Shown: positions 25,295-34,481 of the stretch, one piece after another
Position numbering within the stretch: position 1 is the first letter of the stretch
Layout of the letters: each line of letters starts with the position of its first letter
From: Caballeronia sordidicola
GTDB taxonomy: Bacteria > Pseudomonadota > Gammaproteobacteria > Burkholderiales > Burkholderiaceae
Assembly: GCF_000729995.1 (NCBI RefSeq)
Contig: NZ_JNFG01000202.1
Coordinates: forward strand, 248,001 to 312,000
Length of the DNA: 64,000 bases
Direction of reading: 5' to 3'
Notes under the pieces: generated by a model
Told to the model about the DNA's origin: nothing
What the model saw: only the letters and a program-made list of their open reading frames with translations
Database searches by the model: none
Translations under genes and position numbers: made by a program

Positions 25295-25650
25295 AGCTTC
25301 AAACGGCGGTCAGGACTGCGCCAGGCTGTTCGGGCCTAGCAATGCCGCGCAGCTTCAGCCGGTCCGTTCAAGCGGGCCGCTCGATGCAAACGCGCTGGCC
25401 GCCGAGTCAAAAATGCAGTGAAAGCAGCACAATGCGAGCCCGGCGTTCCCGAATGCGGAATGCCCGTCTCGCGCCCTCATGGCGGTCAAAACCGCGCCGG
25501 ACGGGCAAAACGGGGCTAATTCAGGTAAGCCCGGGGTTAATCCGTCACGCCGCCGCGGCTTGTCCAATATGGGATGCTTGCCGGAAATATCGTTTCACCC
25601 CTACAGTTCTACGTTGTTGCACTCCCTCTCGGCGCGATCGGAACCCTCAT
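25295..25650. other. Intergenic region between tsf and pyrH
   Basis: 356 bp with no recognisable gene, although an open frame upstream of pyrH extends to 25342. No strong terminator with a T tract is seen after tsf, so pyrH may be partly read from the tsf transcript. The last ~50 bp before pyrH are relatively pyrimidine-rich, and no clear Shine-Dalgarno sequence precedes the pyrH ATG. Confidence 0.45.
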
Positions 25651-26364
25651 ATGCCCACAGCCTACAAACGCGTACTCCTCAAACTCTCCGGCGAAGCTCT
25701 AATGGGCGACGATGCCTTCGGCATCAATCGCGCGACAATCGAAAGGATGGTGGCAGACGTCGCGGAAGTGGTGCGCATGGGCACGCAACTCGCGGTTGTC
25801 ATCGGCGGCGGTAATATTTTTCGCGGCGTGGCAGGCGGTGCGGCCGGGATGGACCGTGCAACGGCCGACTACATGGGCATGCTCGCCACCATGATGAACG
25901 CGCTCGCATTGCAGGACGCCATGCGCCACGCCGGTATCGAGGCGCGTGTGCAATCCGCGCTGCGCATGGACCAGGTGGTCGAGCCGTACATTCGCCCGCG
26001 CGCTATCCGCCAGCTCGAAGAAGGCAAGGTGGTCATTTTCGCGGCTGGTACGGGCAACCCGTTTTTCACCACCGATACCGCCGCTGCGCTGCGCGGCGCG
26101 GAAATCGGTGCGGAAGTCGTGCTGAAAGCAACGAAAGTGGACGGTGTATATTCCGCCGATCCCAAGAAAGACCCGAGCGCCACGCGCTACAGCACGATCA
26201 GTTTCGACGAAGCGATCGGCAAGAATCTGCAGGTGATGGACGCGACGGCGTTTGCGCTGTGCCGCGACCAGAAGCTGCCTATTCGTGTGTTTGCGATCAA
26301 TAAGCCGGGCGCGCTCAAGCGCATCATTCAGGGCGATGACGAAGGTACGCTCGTCCACGTGTAA
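25651..26364 (+). CDS. pyrH: Uridylate kinase (UMP kinase)
   Basis: Hexameric bacterial UMP kinase that makes UDP for nucleotide and cell-wall precursor supply, regulated by GTP and UTP. The 237 residues begin MPTAYKRVLLKLSGEALMG at the ATG at 25651. The frame is open farther upstream to 25342, but that part does not resemble the family. Motifs include VVIGGGNIFRG, AAGTGNPFFTTDTAAALRGAE and LKATKVDGVYSADPKKDP. It sits between tsf and frr as in nearly all proteobacteria. Confidence 0.97.
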   Translation: MPTAYKRVLLKLSGEALMGDDAFGINRATIERMVADVAEVVRMGTQLAVVIGGGNIFRGVAGGAAGMDRATADYMGMLATMMNALALQDAMRHAGIEARVQSALRMDQVVEPYIRPRAIRQLEEGKVVIFAAGTGNPFFTTDTAAALRGAEIGAEVVLKATKVDGVYSADPKKDPSATRYSTISFDEAIGKNLQVMDATAFALCRDQKLPIRVFAINKPGALKRIIQGDDEGTLVHV

Positions 26365-26459
26365 ACTCTCGCGGTGACAAAAGGGCGAGGGCGGGCGCGC
26401 TCCGAGGGAACTGCGCTGCCATCGCCAGCACTGCACGCAATACAAGTACGGAGGCTCAA

Positions 26460-27020
26460 ATGAGTGTGGCTGACATTAGAAAGAGCGTCGATCAGAAGAT
26501 GCAAAAGTCGATCGAAGCGTTCAAGAACGATCTTGCGAAGATCCGCACGGGCCGCGCCCACACGGGCTTGCTGGACCATATCCAGGTCGATTACTACGGC
26601 TCGAGCGTGCCCATTTCGCAAGTGGCGAACATGACGCTGATCGACGCCCGTACGATCGGTGTGCAGGCGTGGGAAAAGAAGATGGTTCCGGTGGTGGAAA
26701 AGGCGATCCGTGACTCTGATCTCGGCCTGAACCCCTCCAACCAGGGCGACCAGATCCGCGTCCCCATGCCCGCGCTGACCGAAGAACGTCGCCGCGAGCT
26801 GGTGAAGGTCGTCAAGAGCGAAGGTGAAAACGCCAAGATTGCCGTGCGCAATCTGCGTCGTGACGCCAACGAGCAACTGAAGCGGCTCGTGAAGGACAAG
26901 GAAATCTCCGAGGACGACGAACGTCGTGCAAGCGATGACGTCCAGAAGCTCACCGATAAAAACGTCGCGGAAATCGACAAGCTGGTTGTGTCGAAAGAAG
27001 CCGAAATCATGACGGTTTGA
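26460..27020 (+). CDS. frr: Ribosome recycling factor
   Basis: Splits post-termination ribosomes together with EF-G. The 186 residues show the family's two domains: the long three-helix bundle (KMQKSIEAFKNDLAKIRTGR at the N-terminus; VVKSEGENAKIAVRNLRRDA) and the small beta domain (YYGSSVPISQVANM...PWEKKMV-like region reading QAWEKKMVPVVE). GGAGG lies directly upstream of the ATG at 26460. It follows pyrH by 95 bp and precedes uppS by 64 bp. Confidence 0.98.
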   Translation: MSVADIRKSVDQKMQKSIEAFKNDLAKIRTGRAHTGLLDHIQVDYYGSSVPISQVANMTLIDARTIGVQAWEKKMVPVVEKAIRDSDLGLNPSNQGDQIRVPMPALTEERRRELVKVVKSEGENAKIAVRNLRRDANEQLKRLVKDKEISEDDERRASDDVQKLTDKNVAEIDKLVVSKEAEIMTV

Positions 27021-27084
27021 GGCCGTTTCCGGTCTCTTGCGTCGTGCCGGCGCGTCACTCTGTCGATACTTAGATTCAGCGGCC

Positions 27085-27867
27085 ATGACCTATACCAGCT
27101 CTACCGTTCGCGTACCCGATGTCGCGGCTGTCCCGCGACATATCGCGATCATCATGGACGGCAACGGCCGTTGGGCGACGCAACGGCGCCTGCCGCGCGT
27201 GGCCGGCCACACGCGTGGCGTCGACGCCGTGCGGGCTACAGTCGAAAGCTGTGCGCGCCAGGGCGTCGAATTCGTGACGCTGTTCGCTTTCAGTTCCGAA
27301 AACTGGCGTCGTCCGACCGACGAAGTCTCGTTCCTCATGCGCCTGTTCGTCACGGCGCTCGAGCGGGAAGTCGGCAAGCTGCACGCCAACGGCATCCGTT
27401 TGCGCGTGGTCGGCGACACCTCCATGTTCGACGATCGCATTCGTGCGCTGATCCAGCGCGCCGAAACCAAGACGGCGCGCAATACGCGCTTGACCTTGAC
27501 CATTGCGGCGAATTACGGCGGCCGCTGGGACGTCATGCAGGCGGCGAAAAAGCTGGCCGAGCAGTCGGTCAAGGAAGGCCGCGTGGTTCCCGTCGACGAA
27601 GCCGCGTTCGAGCAGCACCTCGCCATGGCCTACGCGCCGGAACCTGACCTGTTCATCCGCACGGGCGGGGAGCAGCGCATCAGCAATTTCCTGCTGTGGC
27701 AGATGGCGTACACCGAACTCTATTTCACCGATACCTACTGGCCCGATTTCGACGCCGAAGCATTGGCTCGCGCGATCGAATCGTACGCTGAGCGTGAACG
27801 CCGGTTCGGGCGAACCAGCGCGCAGCTTGAACCGCAAGCGCAGAAGGCCGACACTCTTTCATGCTAA
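27085..27867 (+). CDS. uppS: (2Z,6E)-farnesyl-diphosphate-specific undecaprenyl diphosphate synthase
   Basis: cis-Prenyltransferase that makes the C55 lipid carrier for peptidoglycan and O-antigen. The 260 residues hold the substrate-binding signature HIAIIMDGNGRWATQRRLPR with the catalytic Asp, FAFSSENWRRP, and the C-terminal DLFIRTGGEQRISNFLLWQ. The ATG at 27085 is chosen; the frame is open back to 27037, but that part is not conserved. The 3' end overlaps cdsA by 7 bp, indicating coupled translation. Confidence 0.97.
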   Translation: MTYTSSTVRVPDVAAVPRHIAIIMDGNGRWATQRRLPRVAGHTRGVDAVRATVESCARQGVEFVTLFAFSSENWRRPTDEVSFLMRLFVTALEREVGKLHANGIRLRVVGDTSMFDDRIRALIQRAETKTARNTRLTLTIAANYGGRWDVMQAAKKLAEQSVKEGRVVPVDEAAFEQHLAMAYAPEPDLFIRTGGEQRISNFLLWQMAYTELYFTDTYWPDFDAEALARAIESYAERERRFGRTSAQLEPQAQKADTLSC

Positions 27868-28694
27868 AGACCCGTGTCATCACGGCAATCGTCCTGCTGG
27901 CAGTGCTTCTGCCAATCACGTTTTTCGCACCAGTCGGCGTTTTCGCGGCATTGATCGCCGTTGTAGTCATTTTTGCTGCCTGGGAGTGGGCGCGCCTGCT
28001 CAAGCTTACCGGCAGCTCGCCCGTGGTGTACGCGGTGATTGCCGGCATGGCGCTAATTGCCAGCACGCGGCTCGGGCTAGGTTACAAACCGCTGTATCAG
28101 ATGGCCGCCATATTCTGGGTGCTGGCCGGCCCGTTCGCGCTCGCCCGCAAGCCCGCTCTTGCCGACGGCGCGTGGCGCGTGTTCCTCCTGTTCGCCGGCA
28201 TTGTGACGTTCGTGGCCTGCTGGCACGCACTCGTTGCGGCCCGTACGATCGGGGTGGCGTTCGTGCTATCGCTTCTCCTAGTCGTATGGCTGGCTGACAT
28301 TGGCGCATACTTCGCCGGAAAAGCGTTTGGTCGTCATAAACTCGCGCCGTCCATCAGTCCGGGCAAAACCCGCGAAGGTGCGTTGGGCGGCTGGCTGGCG
28401 GTAATGATCGTCGGCTCGGCGGGGGCGGCCACGCTGGTTTTTGCGCCGACACTTTTTTCGGCGCTGGTGCAGCATCTCGGCTGGGCCGGGGCGCTGCTCT
28501 CCTTGACGGTGCTGACGGTATTCAGCGTAATTGGCGACCTGTTCGAGTCTCTGCTGAAACGCCAGGCCGGCGTCAAGGATTCGAGCGGATTGTTGCCCGG
28601 GCACGGTGGCGTCCTCGACCGGATCGACGCATTGTTGCCCGTATTGCCGATCGCACTCCTGTTGCTCGGTCCTGTTGCCCAGTCAATCGGCTAA
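27861..28694 (+). CDS. cdsA: Phosphatidate cytidylyltransferase
   Basis: Integral membrane enzyme that makes CDP-diacylglycerol, the precursor of all phospholipids. The 277 residues contain about eight hydrophobic segments. The CdsA signature near the C-terminus reads SLLKRQAGVKDSSGLLPGHG and is followed by GVLDRID. It overlaps uppS and is followed by dxr after 18 bp, in the conserved uppS-cdsA-dxr-rseP order. Confidence 0.96.
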   Translation: MLKTRVITAIVLLAVLLPITFFAPVGVFAALIAVVVIFAAWEWARLLKLTGSSPVVYAVIAGMALIASTRLGLGYKPLYQMAAIFWVLAGPFALARKPALADGAWRVFLLFAGIVTFVACWHALVAARTIGVAFVLSLLLVVWLADIGAYFAGKAFGRHKLAPSISPGKTREGALGGWLAVMIVGSAGAATLVFAPTLFSALVQHLGWAGALLSLTVLTVFSVIGDLFESLLKRQAGVKDSSGLLPGHGGVLDRIDALLPVLPIALLLLGPVAQSIG

Positions 28695-28712
28695 TCGGCT
28701 AAAGAAGGATTT

Positions 28713-29918
28713 ATGCAAAAACGTCTGACTCTGCTCGGCTCCACGGGCTCGATCGGCGAGAGCACGCTCGACGTCGTGGCGCGGCACCCGGATCGCTTCA
28801 AGGTCTACGCGCTGACCGCCCATCGCAACGGCGACAAGCTCGTCGACCAATGTGTGCGGTTCCAGCCGGAAGTGGCGGTGGTCGGTGACGCCGATACCGC
28901 TGCAAAGGTCGCCGCCGCACTGCGTGCGCAGGGCTGCAAGACCGAGGTGGACTACGGCCCGCAAGCGCTCGTGGACGTCTCCGAGAGCGCAAGTTGCGAC
29001 ACGGTCGTGGCCGCTATTGTCGGTGCTGCGGGGCTGGCGCCGACGCTGGCTGCTGCGCGTGCGGGCAAACGCATCCTGCTGGCCAACAAGGAAGCGCTGG
29101 TCATGTCGGGCAAGATTTTCATCGACGCGGTGCATGACAACAACGCGGTGCTGCTACCGGTCGATAGTGAGCACAACGCGGTATTCCAGTGCATGCCGCG
29201 TGAAGTGGCGCTGCACGGCGGGGTATCGAAGATCATTTTGACGGCATCCGGCGGCCCGTTCCGCACCCGCGAGCCGTCAACACTGCGCCACGTTACGCCC
29301 GACGAAGCCTGCAAGCATCCGAACTGGGCAATGGGCCGCAAGATTTCCGTCGATTCCGCCACGATGATGAACAAGGGCCTCGAAGTGATCGAGGCGCACT
29401 GGCTCTTCAACGTGCCGGGGTCGCGCATCGAAGTGCTGATTCATCCGCAAAGCGTGATTCATTCGCTGGTTTCATACGCGGACGGTTCCGTGCTCGCGCA
29501 ACTGGGCAACCCCGACATGCGCACGCCGATCGCGTATGCGCTGGCGTTCCCGGAACGCGTGGATTCCGGAGTCGCGCAACTCGATCTCGCGCAAATTGCA
29601 ACGCTTAGCTTCGAGAAGCCTGACCTGAACCGTTTCCCTTGCCTCGCGCTTGCGCTGAAGGCGCTGGAAGCCGGCGGCACCGCAAGCGCGGCGCTCAACG
29701 CGGCCAACGAGGTTGCGGTCGAGGCGTTCCTGGCTCGCCGTATCGGCTTCATGGCGATCGGGGAAGTGGTCGAGCGCGTGCTCAACGTGTTGCCGAACGG
29801 CAGCGCGTCGACGCTTGATGAAGTGCTCGCCGCCGATGCCGAAGCGCGTCGCCTGGCAGGCGAGTTCGCTGCTTTGCTGACAGCCGACGCGCCGCACGCC
29901 GAACGCGTCCTGCACTGA
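28713..29918 (+). CDS. dxr: 1-deoxy-D-xylulose-5-phosphate reductoisomerase
   Basis: Second enzyme of the MEP isoprenoid pathway, which converts DXP to MEP with NADPH; the target of fosmidomycin. The 401 residues start with the NADPH-binding LLGSTGSIGESTLDV and carry the metal/substrate blocks VDSEHNAVFQCM, ASGGPFR, GRKISVDSATMMNKGLE and IHPQSVIHSLVSYADGS. Together with the uppS product's substrate needs it links isoprenoid supply to cell-wall lipid carrier synthesis. It ends 7 bp before rseP. Confidence 0.98.
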   Translation: MQKRLTLLGSTGSIGESTLDVVARHPDRFKVYALTAHRNGDKLVDQCVRFQPEVAVVGDADTAAKVAAALRAQGCKTEVDYGPQALVDVSESASCDTVVAAIVGAAGLAPTLAAARAGKRILLANKEALVMSGKIFIDAVHDNNAVLLPVDSEHNAVFQCMPREVALHGGVSKIILTASGGPFRTREPSTLRHVTPDEACKHPNWAMGRKISVDSATMMNKGLEVIEAHWLFNVPGSRIEVLIHPQSVIHSLVSYADGSVLAQLGNPDMRTPIAYALAFPERVDSGVAQLDLAQIATLSFEKPDLNRFPCLALALKALEAGGTASAALNAANEVAVEAFLARRIGFMAIGEVVERVLNVLPNGSASTLDEVLAADAEARRLAGEFAALLTADAPHAERVLH

Positions 29919-29925
29919 GGTCGCC

Positions 29926-31311
29926 ATGAACTTCCTGATCGAAATCGTTGCATTTGTGGTGGCTATCGGCGTGCTGGTCGTCGTCCACGAGTTCGGCCAT
30001 TACAGCGTCGCGCGGTTGTGCGGCGTGAAGGTCCTGCGATTTTCGGTCGGGTTCGGCAAGCCGCTTGTGAAATGGGTCAGCAAGCGCACGGGCACGGAGT
30101 GGACGATCGCCGCGCTGCCGCTGGGCGGCTACGTGAAGATGCTCGACGAACGCGAAGCGGAAGCGAGCATTCCCGAAGCCGATCTGCCGCGCGCCTTCAA
30201 CCGGCAGCCGGTGCTCAAGCGGATCGCGATTGTCATAGCCGGTCCGGTGGCGAACTTCATTCTCGCCATCTTGCTGTTCGCCGGCGTGTTCGCGGGCGGC
30301 GTCTCCGAGCCGGCTGCGATTCTCTCGGCGCCTGCGCCCAACACCGTTGCGGCGAAGGCGGGCTTCGAGGGTGGCGAGACGATCGTTTCAATGCGCGATG
30401 TGCAAGGTGACAGCGATGCGAGCGGCGAGACGCATAGGGTGCGCTCGTGGTCCGACCTGCGCTGGAAACTGCTCGACGCATCATTCGATCATCGCCGCGT
30501 GGTGCTCACCGCCAGCACGAACCACGGTACGTTCGATTTCCCGGTGAGCGTGGGCAAGATCGACGACCAGGACGCCGATCAGGATTTCATGGATAAACTC
30601 GGCTTCGAGCCGGGTGGCGGCACGCTGGCGGTGGCCGGTGTGGAAGCGGGCAGCGCGGCGGCGAACGCGGGCTTGCAGGCGGGTGATGTGCTGCGTGCTA
30701 TCGACGGCAAAAAGATCGATAACGCGATGGGTTTTATCGATTACGTACAGCATCGTCCGGGTACGCCGGTCTCGCTGACCGTCGAGCGCAACGGCGCGCA
30801 GCGCGCAGTGCAGATCGTGCCGGAGCTCAAGCAAGACGCTGCTACGCATCGCGATGTCGGGCGCATCGGCGCGTCGCTCGCGACCCGGATTCCATCGGTG
30901 GACGTGCGTTACGGACCGGTCGAAAGCCTGCATCTGGGCGTCAAGCGGACCTGGGACATCAGCATTTATTCGCTGCGCATGTTCGGGCGGATGATCACGG
31001 GCGAAGCGTCGCTGAAAAATCTTTCGGGGCCGGTGACGATCGCCGACTACGCGGGCAAGAGCGCGCGGCTTGGTTTGTCGGCGTTTCTTTCATTCCTCGC
31101 GCTCGTGAGTATCAGCCTCGGCGTGTTGAACTTGTTACCGATTCCGGTTCTTGACGGTGGGCATCTGTTATATTATTTGGTTGAAGCCGCAACCGGCAAG
31201 GCCGTGTCAGATCGCTGGCAGCTGGTTTTGCAGCGGGCGGGTCTTGTTTGCATCGTCGCCTTGTCGATGATCGCGCTCTTTAATGACCTTGCGCGCCTGA
31301 TCCGCTTTTGA
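29926..31311 (+). CDS. rseP: Site-2 zinc metalloprotease RseP
   Basis: Inner-membrane intramembrane protease that cleaves anti-sigma factor RseA after DegS and clears signal peptides. The 461 residues have the zinc motif HEFGH at residues 21-25 in the first membrane helix, two PDZ domains in the middle (the second around GVEAGSAAANAGLQAGDVL), and LNLLPIPVLDGGHLLYYLVE, which supplies the third zinc ligand in the C-terminal membrane part. It lies immediately upstream of bamA, so the envelope stress protease and outer-membrane assembly genes are co-located, as in E. coli. Confidence 0.96.
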   Translation: MNFLIEIVAFVVAIGVLVVVHEFGHYSVARLCGVKVLRFSVGFGKPLVKWVSKRTGTEWTIAALPLGGYVKMLDEREAEASIPEADLPRAFNRQPVLKRIAIVIAGPVANFILAILLFAGVFAGGVSEPAAILSAPAPNTVAAKAGFEGGETIVSMRDVQGDSDASGETHRVRSWSDLRWKLLDASFDHRRVVLTASTNHGTFDFPVSVGKIDDQDADQDFMDKLGFEPGGGTLAVAGVEAGSAAANAGLQAGDVLRAIDGKKIDNAMGFIDYVQHRPGTPVSLTVERNGAQRAVQIVPELKQDAATHRDVGRIGASLATRIPSVDVRYGPVESLHLGVKRTWDISIYSLRMFGRMITGEASLKNLSGPVTIADYAGKSARLGLSAFLSFLALVSISLGVLNLLPIPVLDGGHLLYYLVEAATGKAVSDRWQLVLQRAGLVCIVALSMIALFNDLARLIRF

Positions 31312-31411
31312 TCCGGCTGACCGTTTCACCTTGATCCTTTTTCATCCTGTCTGGCGGCGCTTGAACGAACGCCGTCGGGCTTGATGCAGCTATACACACT
31401 GGGGAAGCACG

Positions 31412-33724
31412 TTGTTCAAACCTCATCGCTTTGTTCCTAAGTCGGCTGTGGCCGCAGCATTGGCCGCAACCGGAATGGCGGCGCACGCGACAACGCCGTT
31501 TGTCGTGCAGGACATCCGGATTGACGGCCTCCAGCGCATTGAACCCGGTTCGGTATTCGCCTACTTGCCTATCAAGCAGGGCGACACGTTCACCGACGAC
31601 AAAGCCTCCGAAGCAATTCGCGCGCTTTATGCAACGGGCTTCTTCAACGACGTCCAGATCGCCACACAGGGCAACGTGGTGGTCGTGCAGGTGCAGGAGC
31701 GTCCGGCCATTTCGCAAATCGACTTCTCGGGCATCCACGAGTTCGAAAAGGACAACCTGGCGAAGGCGTTGCGCGCGGTAGGCTTGTCGCAGGGCCGCTC
31801 GTACGACAAGGCGCTCGTTGACAAAGCCGAGCAGGAGCTCAAGCGCCAGTACCTGACGCGCGGCTTCTACGCGGCCGAAGTCACGACTACCGTCACGCCG
31901 GTCGACCGCAACCGCGTGCAGATCCTGTTCTCGGTGGCGGAAGGTCCGAGCGCGAAGATTCGCCAGATCAACTTCATCGGCAACAAGGTGGTCAGCACGA
32001 GCACGCTGCGCGACGAGATGCAGTTGTCCACGCCGAACTGGTTCTCGTGGTACACGAAGAACGACCTGTACGCGAAAGACAAGCTCACCGGCGACCTTGA
32101 AAATGTGCGCTCGTACTACCTGAATCGCGGTTATCTCGAGTTCAACATCGACTCGACGCAGGTGTCCATCTCGCCCGACAAGAAGGACATGTACCTGACG
32201 ATCTCGTTGCACGAAGGCGAGCCGTACAAGATCAGCGCAATCAAGCTCTCGGGCAATCTGCTCGACCGTCAGGCCGAGTTGACCAAGCTTATCAAGATCA
32301 AACCGGGTGACCGTTTCTCGGCCGAAAAGCTGCAGGCGACCACGAAGGCCATCGTCGACAAGCTCGGCGAATATGGCTACGCGTTCGCGCAGGTCAACGC
32401 GCAGCCGCAGATCAATCAAGCCGATCACAGCGTCGACCTGACGCTGAATGTGGACCCGAGCCGCCGTGTGTACGTGCGGCGCGTGAACATCGTCGGCAAT
32501 ACGCGTACACGTGACGAAGTGGTGCGCCGGGAAATGCGTCAGCTCGAAAGCTCGTGGTTCGATTCGAGCCGGCTGGCGTTGTCGAAGGATCGCGTGAATC
32601 GTCTCGGTTACTTTACCGACGTCGACGTGACCACGGTTCCGGTCGAAGGCACGAACGACCAGGTGGACGTGGACGTGAAGGTCGCGGAAAAGCCGACCGG
32701 CGCGATTACGCTCGGCGCGGGTTTTTCGTCGACGGACAAGGTGGTTTTGTCAGCAGGCGTGTCGCAGGACAACGTGTTCGGCTCGGGTACGAGCCTCTCG
32801 GTCAACATCAACACGGCCAAGACGTATCGGACGCTGACGGTGACGCAGGTCGATCCGTACTTCACCATCGACGGCATCAAGCGCATTACCGACCTGTACT
32901 ACCGCACGTATCAGCCGCTCTATTACTCCACGGACTCCAGCTTCAAGATCGTTACCATTGGTGGTGACCTGAAGTTCGGCATTCCGTTCTCGGAGCAGGA
33001 CACGGTGTACTTCGGCGCGGGCCTCGAGCAGAACACGCTCGATATCGATTCCGCTACGCCGCAAAGCTATATCGACTACGTGAAGGAATTCGGCCGCGTA
33101 GTGAACAACGTGCCGGTGACGGTTGGCTGGTCGCGTGATAATCGTGACAGCGCCTTGGTCCCGAGCCGCGGTTATTACACGCAGACGAACGCGGAATACG
33201 GTACGCCGGCGGGTAACACGACGTACGTCAAGGTTGACGCCCAGGCACAGTATTACTACTCGTTCGCGCGCGGTTTCGTGCTCGGCCTGAATTTGCAGGG
33301 CGGCTACGGTAAGGGCCTGCAAGGCCAGACCTACCCGATTTTCAAGAACTATTATGCTGGCGGTATCGGCTCGGTTCGCGGTTATGAGCCGAGCTCGCTG
33401 GGTCCGCGTGACACGACCACGGGCGACCCGATCGGGGGTTCGCGCATGGCGGTGGGTAACATCGAGTTGACGTTCCCGTTGCCGGGTACGGGCTATGACC
33501 GCACGTTGCGCGTCTTCACCTTCCTTGACGGTGGTAACGTCTGGGGCGATCCGGGTCAGGGCGGCACCAGCACCGGCGCGAACGGCTTGCGGTATGGTTA
33601 CGGTTTTGGTCTGGCGTGGATCTCGCCGATCGGCCCGCTCAAGTTGAGCCTGGGTTTCCCGGTGACGAAGCATACCGGCGACCAGTATCAGAAGTTCCAG
33701 TTCCAGATCGGTACGGCGTTCTAA
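31412..33724 (+). CDS. bamA: Outer membrane protein assembly factor BamA
   Basis: Omp85-family core of the BAM complex, which inserts beta-barrel proteins into the outer membrane. The 770 residues start at TTG 31412 and open with a signal peptide (about 1-25, AAALAATGMAAHA). Five POTRA domains follow (from FVVQDIRIDGLQRI), then a C-terminal 16-strand barrel with the IGSVRGYEPSSLGPRD motif and a terminal Phe (FQFQIGTAF) as the assembly signal. A TTG start is supported because only this start gives a complete signal peptide. skp lies downstream. Confidence 0.97.
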   Translation: MFKPHRFVPKSAVAAALAATGMAAHATTPFVVQDIRIDGLQRIEPGSVFAYLPIKQGDTFTDDKASEAIRALYATGFFNDVQIATQGNVVVVQVQERPAISQIDFSGIHEFEKDNLAKALRAVGLSQGRSYDKALVDKAEQELKRQYLTRGFYAAEVTTTVTPVDRNRVQILFSVAEGPSAKIRQINFIGNKVVSTSTLRDEMQLSTPNWFSWYTKNDLYAKDKLTGDLENVRSYYLNRGYLEFNIDSTQVSISPDKKDMYLTISLHEGEPYKISAIKLSGNLLDRQAELTKLIKIKPGDRFSAEKLQATTKAIVDKLGEYGYAFAQVNAQPQINQADHSVDLTLNVDPSRRVYVRRVNIVGNTRTRDEVVRREMRQLESSWFDSSRLALSKDRVNRLGYFTDVDVTTVPVEGTNDQVDVDVKVAEKPTGAITLGAGFSSTDKVVLSAGVSQDNVFGSGTSLSVNINTAKTYRTLTVTQVDPYFTIDGIKRITDLYYRTYQPLYYSTDSSFKIVTIGGDLKFGIPFSEQDTVYFGAGLEQNTLDIDSATPQSYIDYVKEFGRVVNNVPVTVGWSRDNRDSALVPSRGYYTQTNAEYGTPAGNTTYVKVDAQAQYYYSFARGFVLGLNLQGGYGKGLQGQTYPIFKNYYAGGIGSVRGYEPSSLGPRDTTTGDPIGGSRMAVGNIELTFPLPGTGYDRTLRVFTFLDGGNVWGDPGQGGTSTGANGLRYGYGFGLAWISPIGPLKLSLGFPVTKHTGDQYQKFQFQIGTAF

Positions 33725-33889
33725 ATCCGATCGGGATGTGTGGTGTGGGTTCCCTGTTTCCGTTCTTGTCGCGGAACCGGGACGCCTGACGCAGTCGCTG
33801 TGAAACAGTGGCTTGACCTGCGATCTGTTGCAATGACCTGATTCAGTGACTTGATTGAGCAAGACAAGTCAGTGGTGTAAATAAGTAAC

Positions 33890-34465
33890 GTGAGGAAGAC
33901 TTTGCGAACCGGTAAGCTTTCGAAACATGTAGCGTTGGCGCTTGTTATGTCGGTGACGCTCGGCCTGATGGGTGCCGCCAAGGCAGAGGCGCAGGAGACC
34001 CGGATTGCAGCCGTCAACTCCGATCGCATCTTGCGTGAATCGTCGGCGGCCAAGGCCGCGCAGACGAAGCTCGAGCAAGAGTTTTCGAAGCGGGACAAGG
34101 CGTTGCAGGACATGGCAGCGCGCCTGAAGACCATGTCGGACGCGATGGACAAGAACGGCGCCTCCATGGCGCCTGCCGACCGTGCGGCCAAGCAACGCGA
34201 TCTGTCGCAGCTTGACCAGGACTTTCAGCGCAAACAGCGTGAATTTCGCGAAGATCTGAACCAACGCCGTAACGAGGAACTCGCTGCGGTGCTGGACAAG
34301 GCTAACAAGGTCATCAAGCAGATTGCCGAGGCGCAGCATTACGACCTGATCGTGCAGGAAGCGGTATACGTCAGTCCGCGTATCGATATCACCGATCAGG
34401 TGCTGAAGGCGCTGGCCGCAAATCAGGCAAGCCTGTCGATCAATCCAGCTAGTAGTTCGAACTGA
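33890..34465 (+). CDS. skp: Periplasmic chaperone Skp/OmpH family
   Basis: Trimeric jellyfish-shaped chaperone that carries unfolded outer-membrane proteins to BAM. The 191 residues start at GTG 33890. Residues ~1-33 form a signal peptide (VMSVTLGLMGAAKAEAQ). The mature part opens with RIAAVNSDRILRES, typical of OmpH/Skp, and continues as a charged coiled coil (KQRDLSQLDQDFQRKQREFR). It lies between bamA and lpxD, the universal position in proteobacteria, and so is co-expressed with its client machinery. Confidence 0.94.
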   Translation: MRKTLRTGKLSKHVALALVMSVTLGLMGAAKAEAQETRIAAVNSDRILRESSAAKAAQTKLEQEFSKRDKALQDMAARLKTMSDAMDKNGASMAPADRAAKQRDLSQLDQDFQRKQREFREDLNQRRNEELAAVLDKANKVIKQIAEAQHYDLIVQEAVYVSPRIDITDQVLKALAANQASLSINPASSSN

Positions 34466-34481
34466 TCGGGAGCGGTACCGG

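Noticed and set aside
25342..25650. N-terminal extension of pyrH (open frame to 25342)
   Set aside because: The added ~100 residues do not resemble UMP kinase or any domain. The conserved N-terminus begins at ATG 25651.
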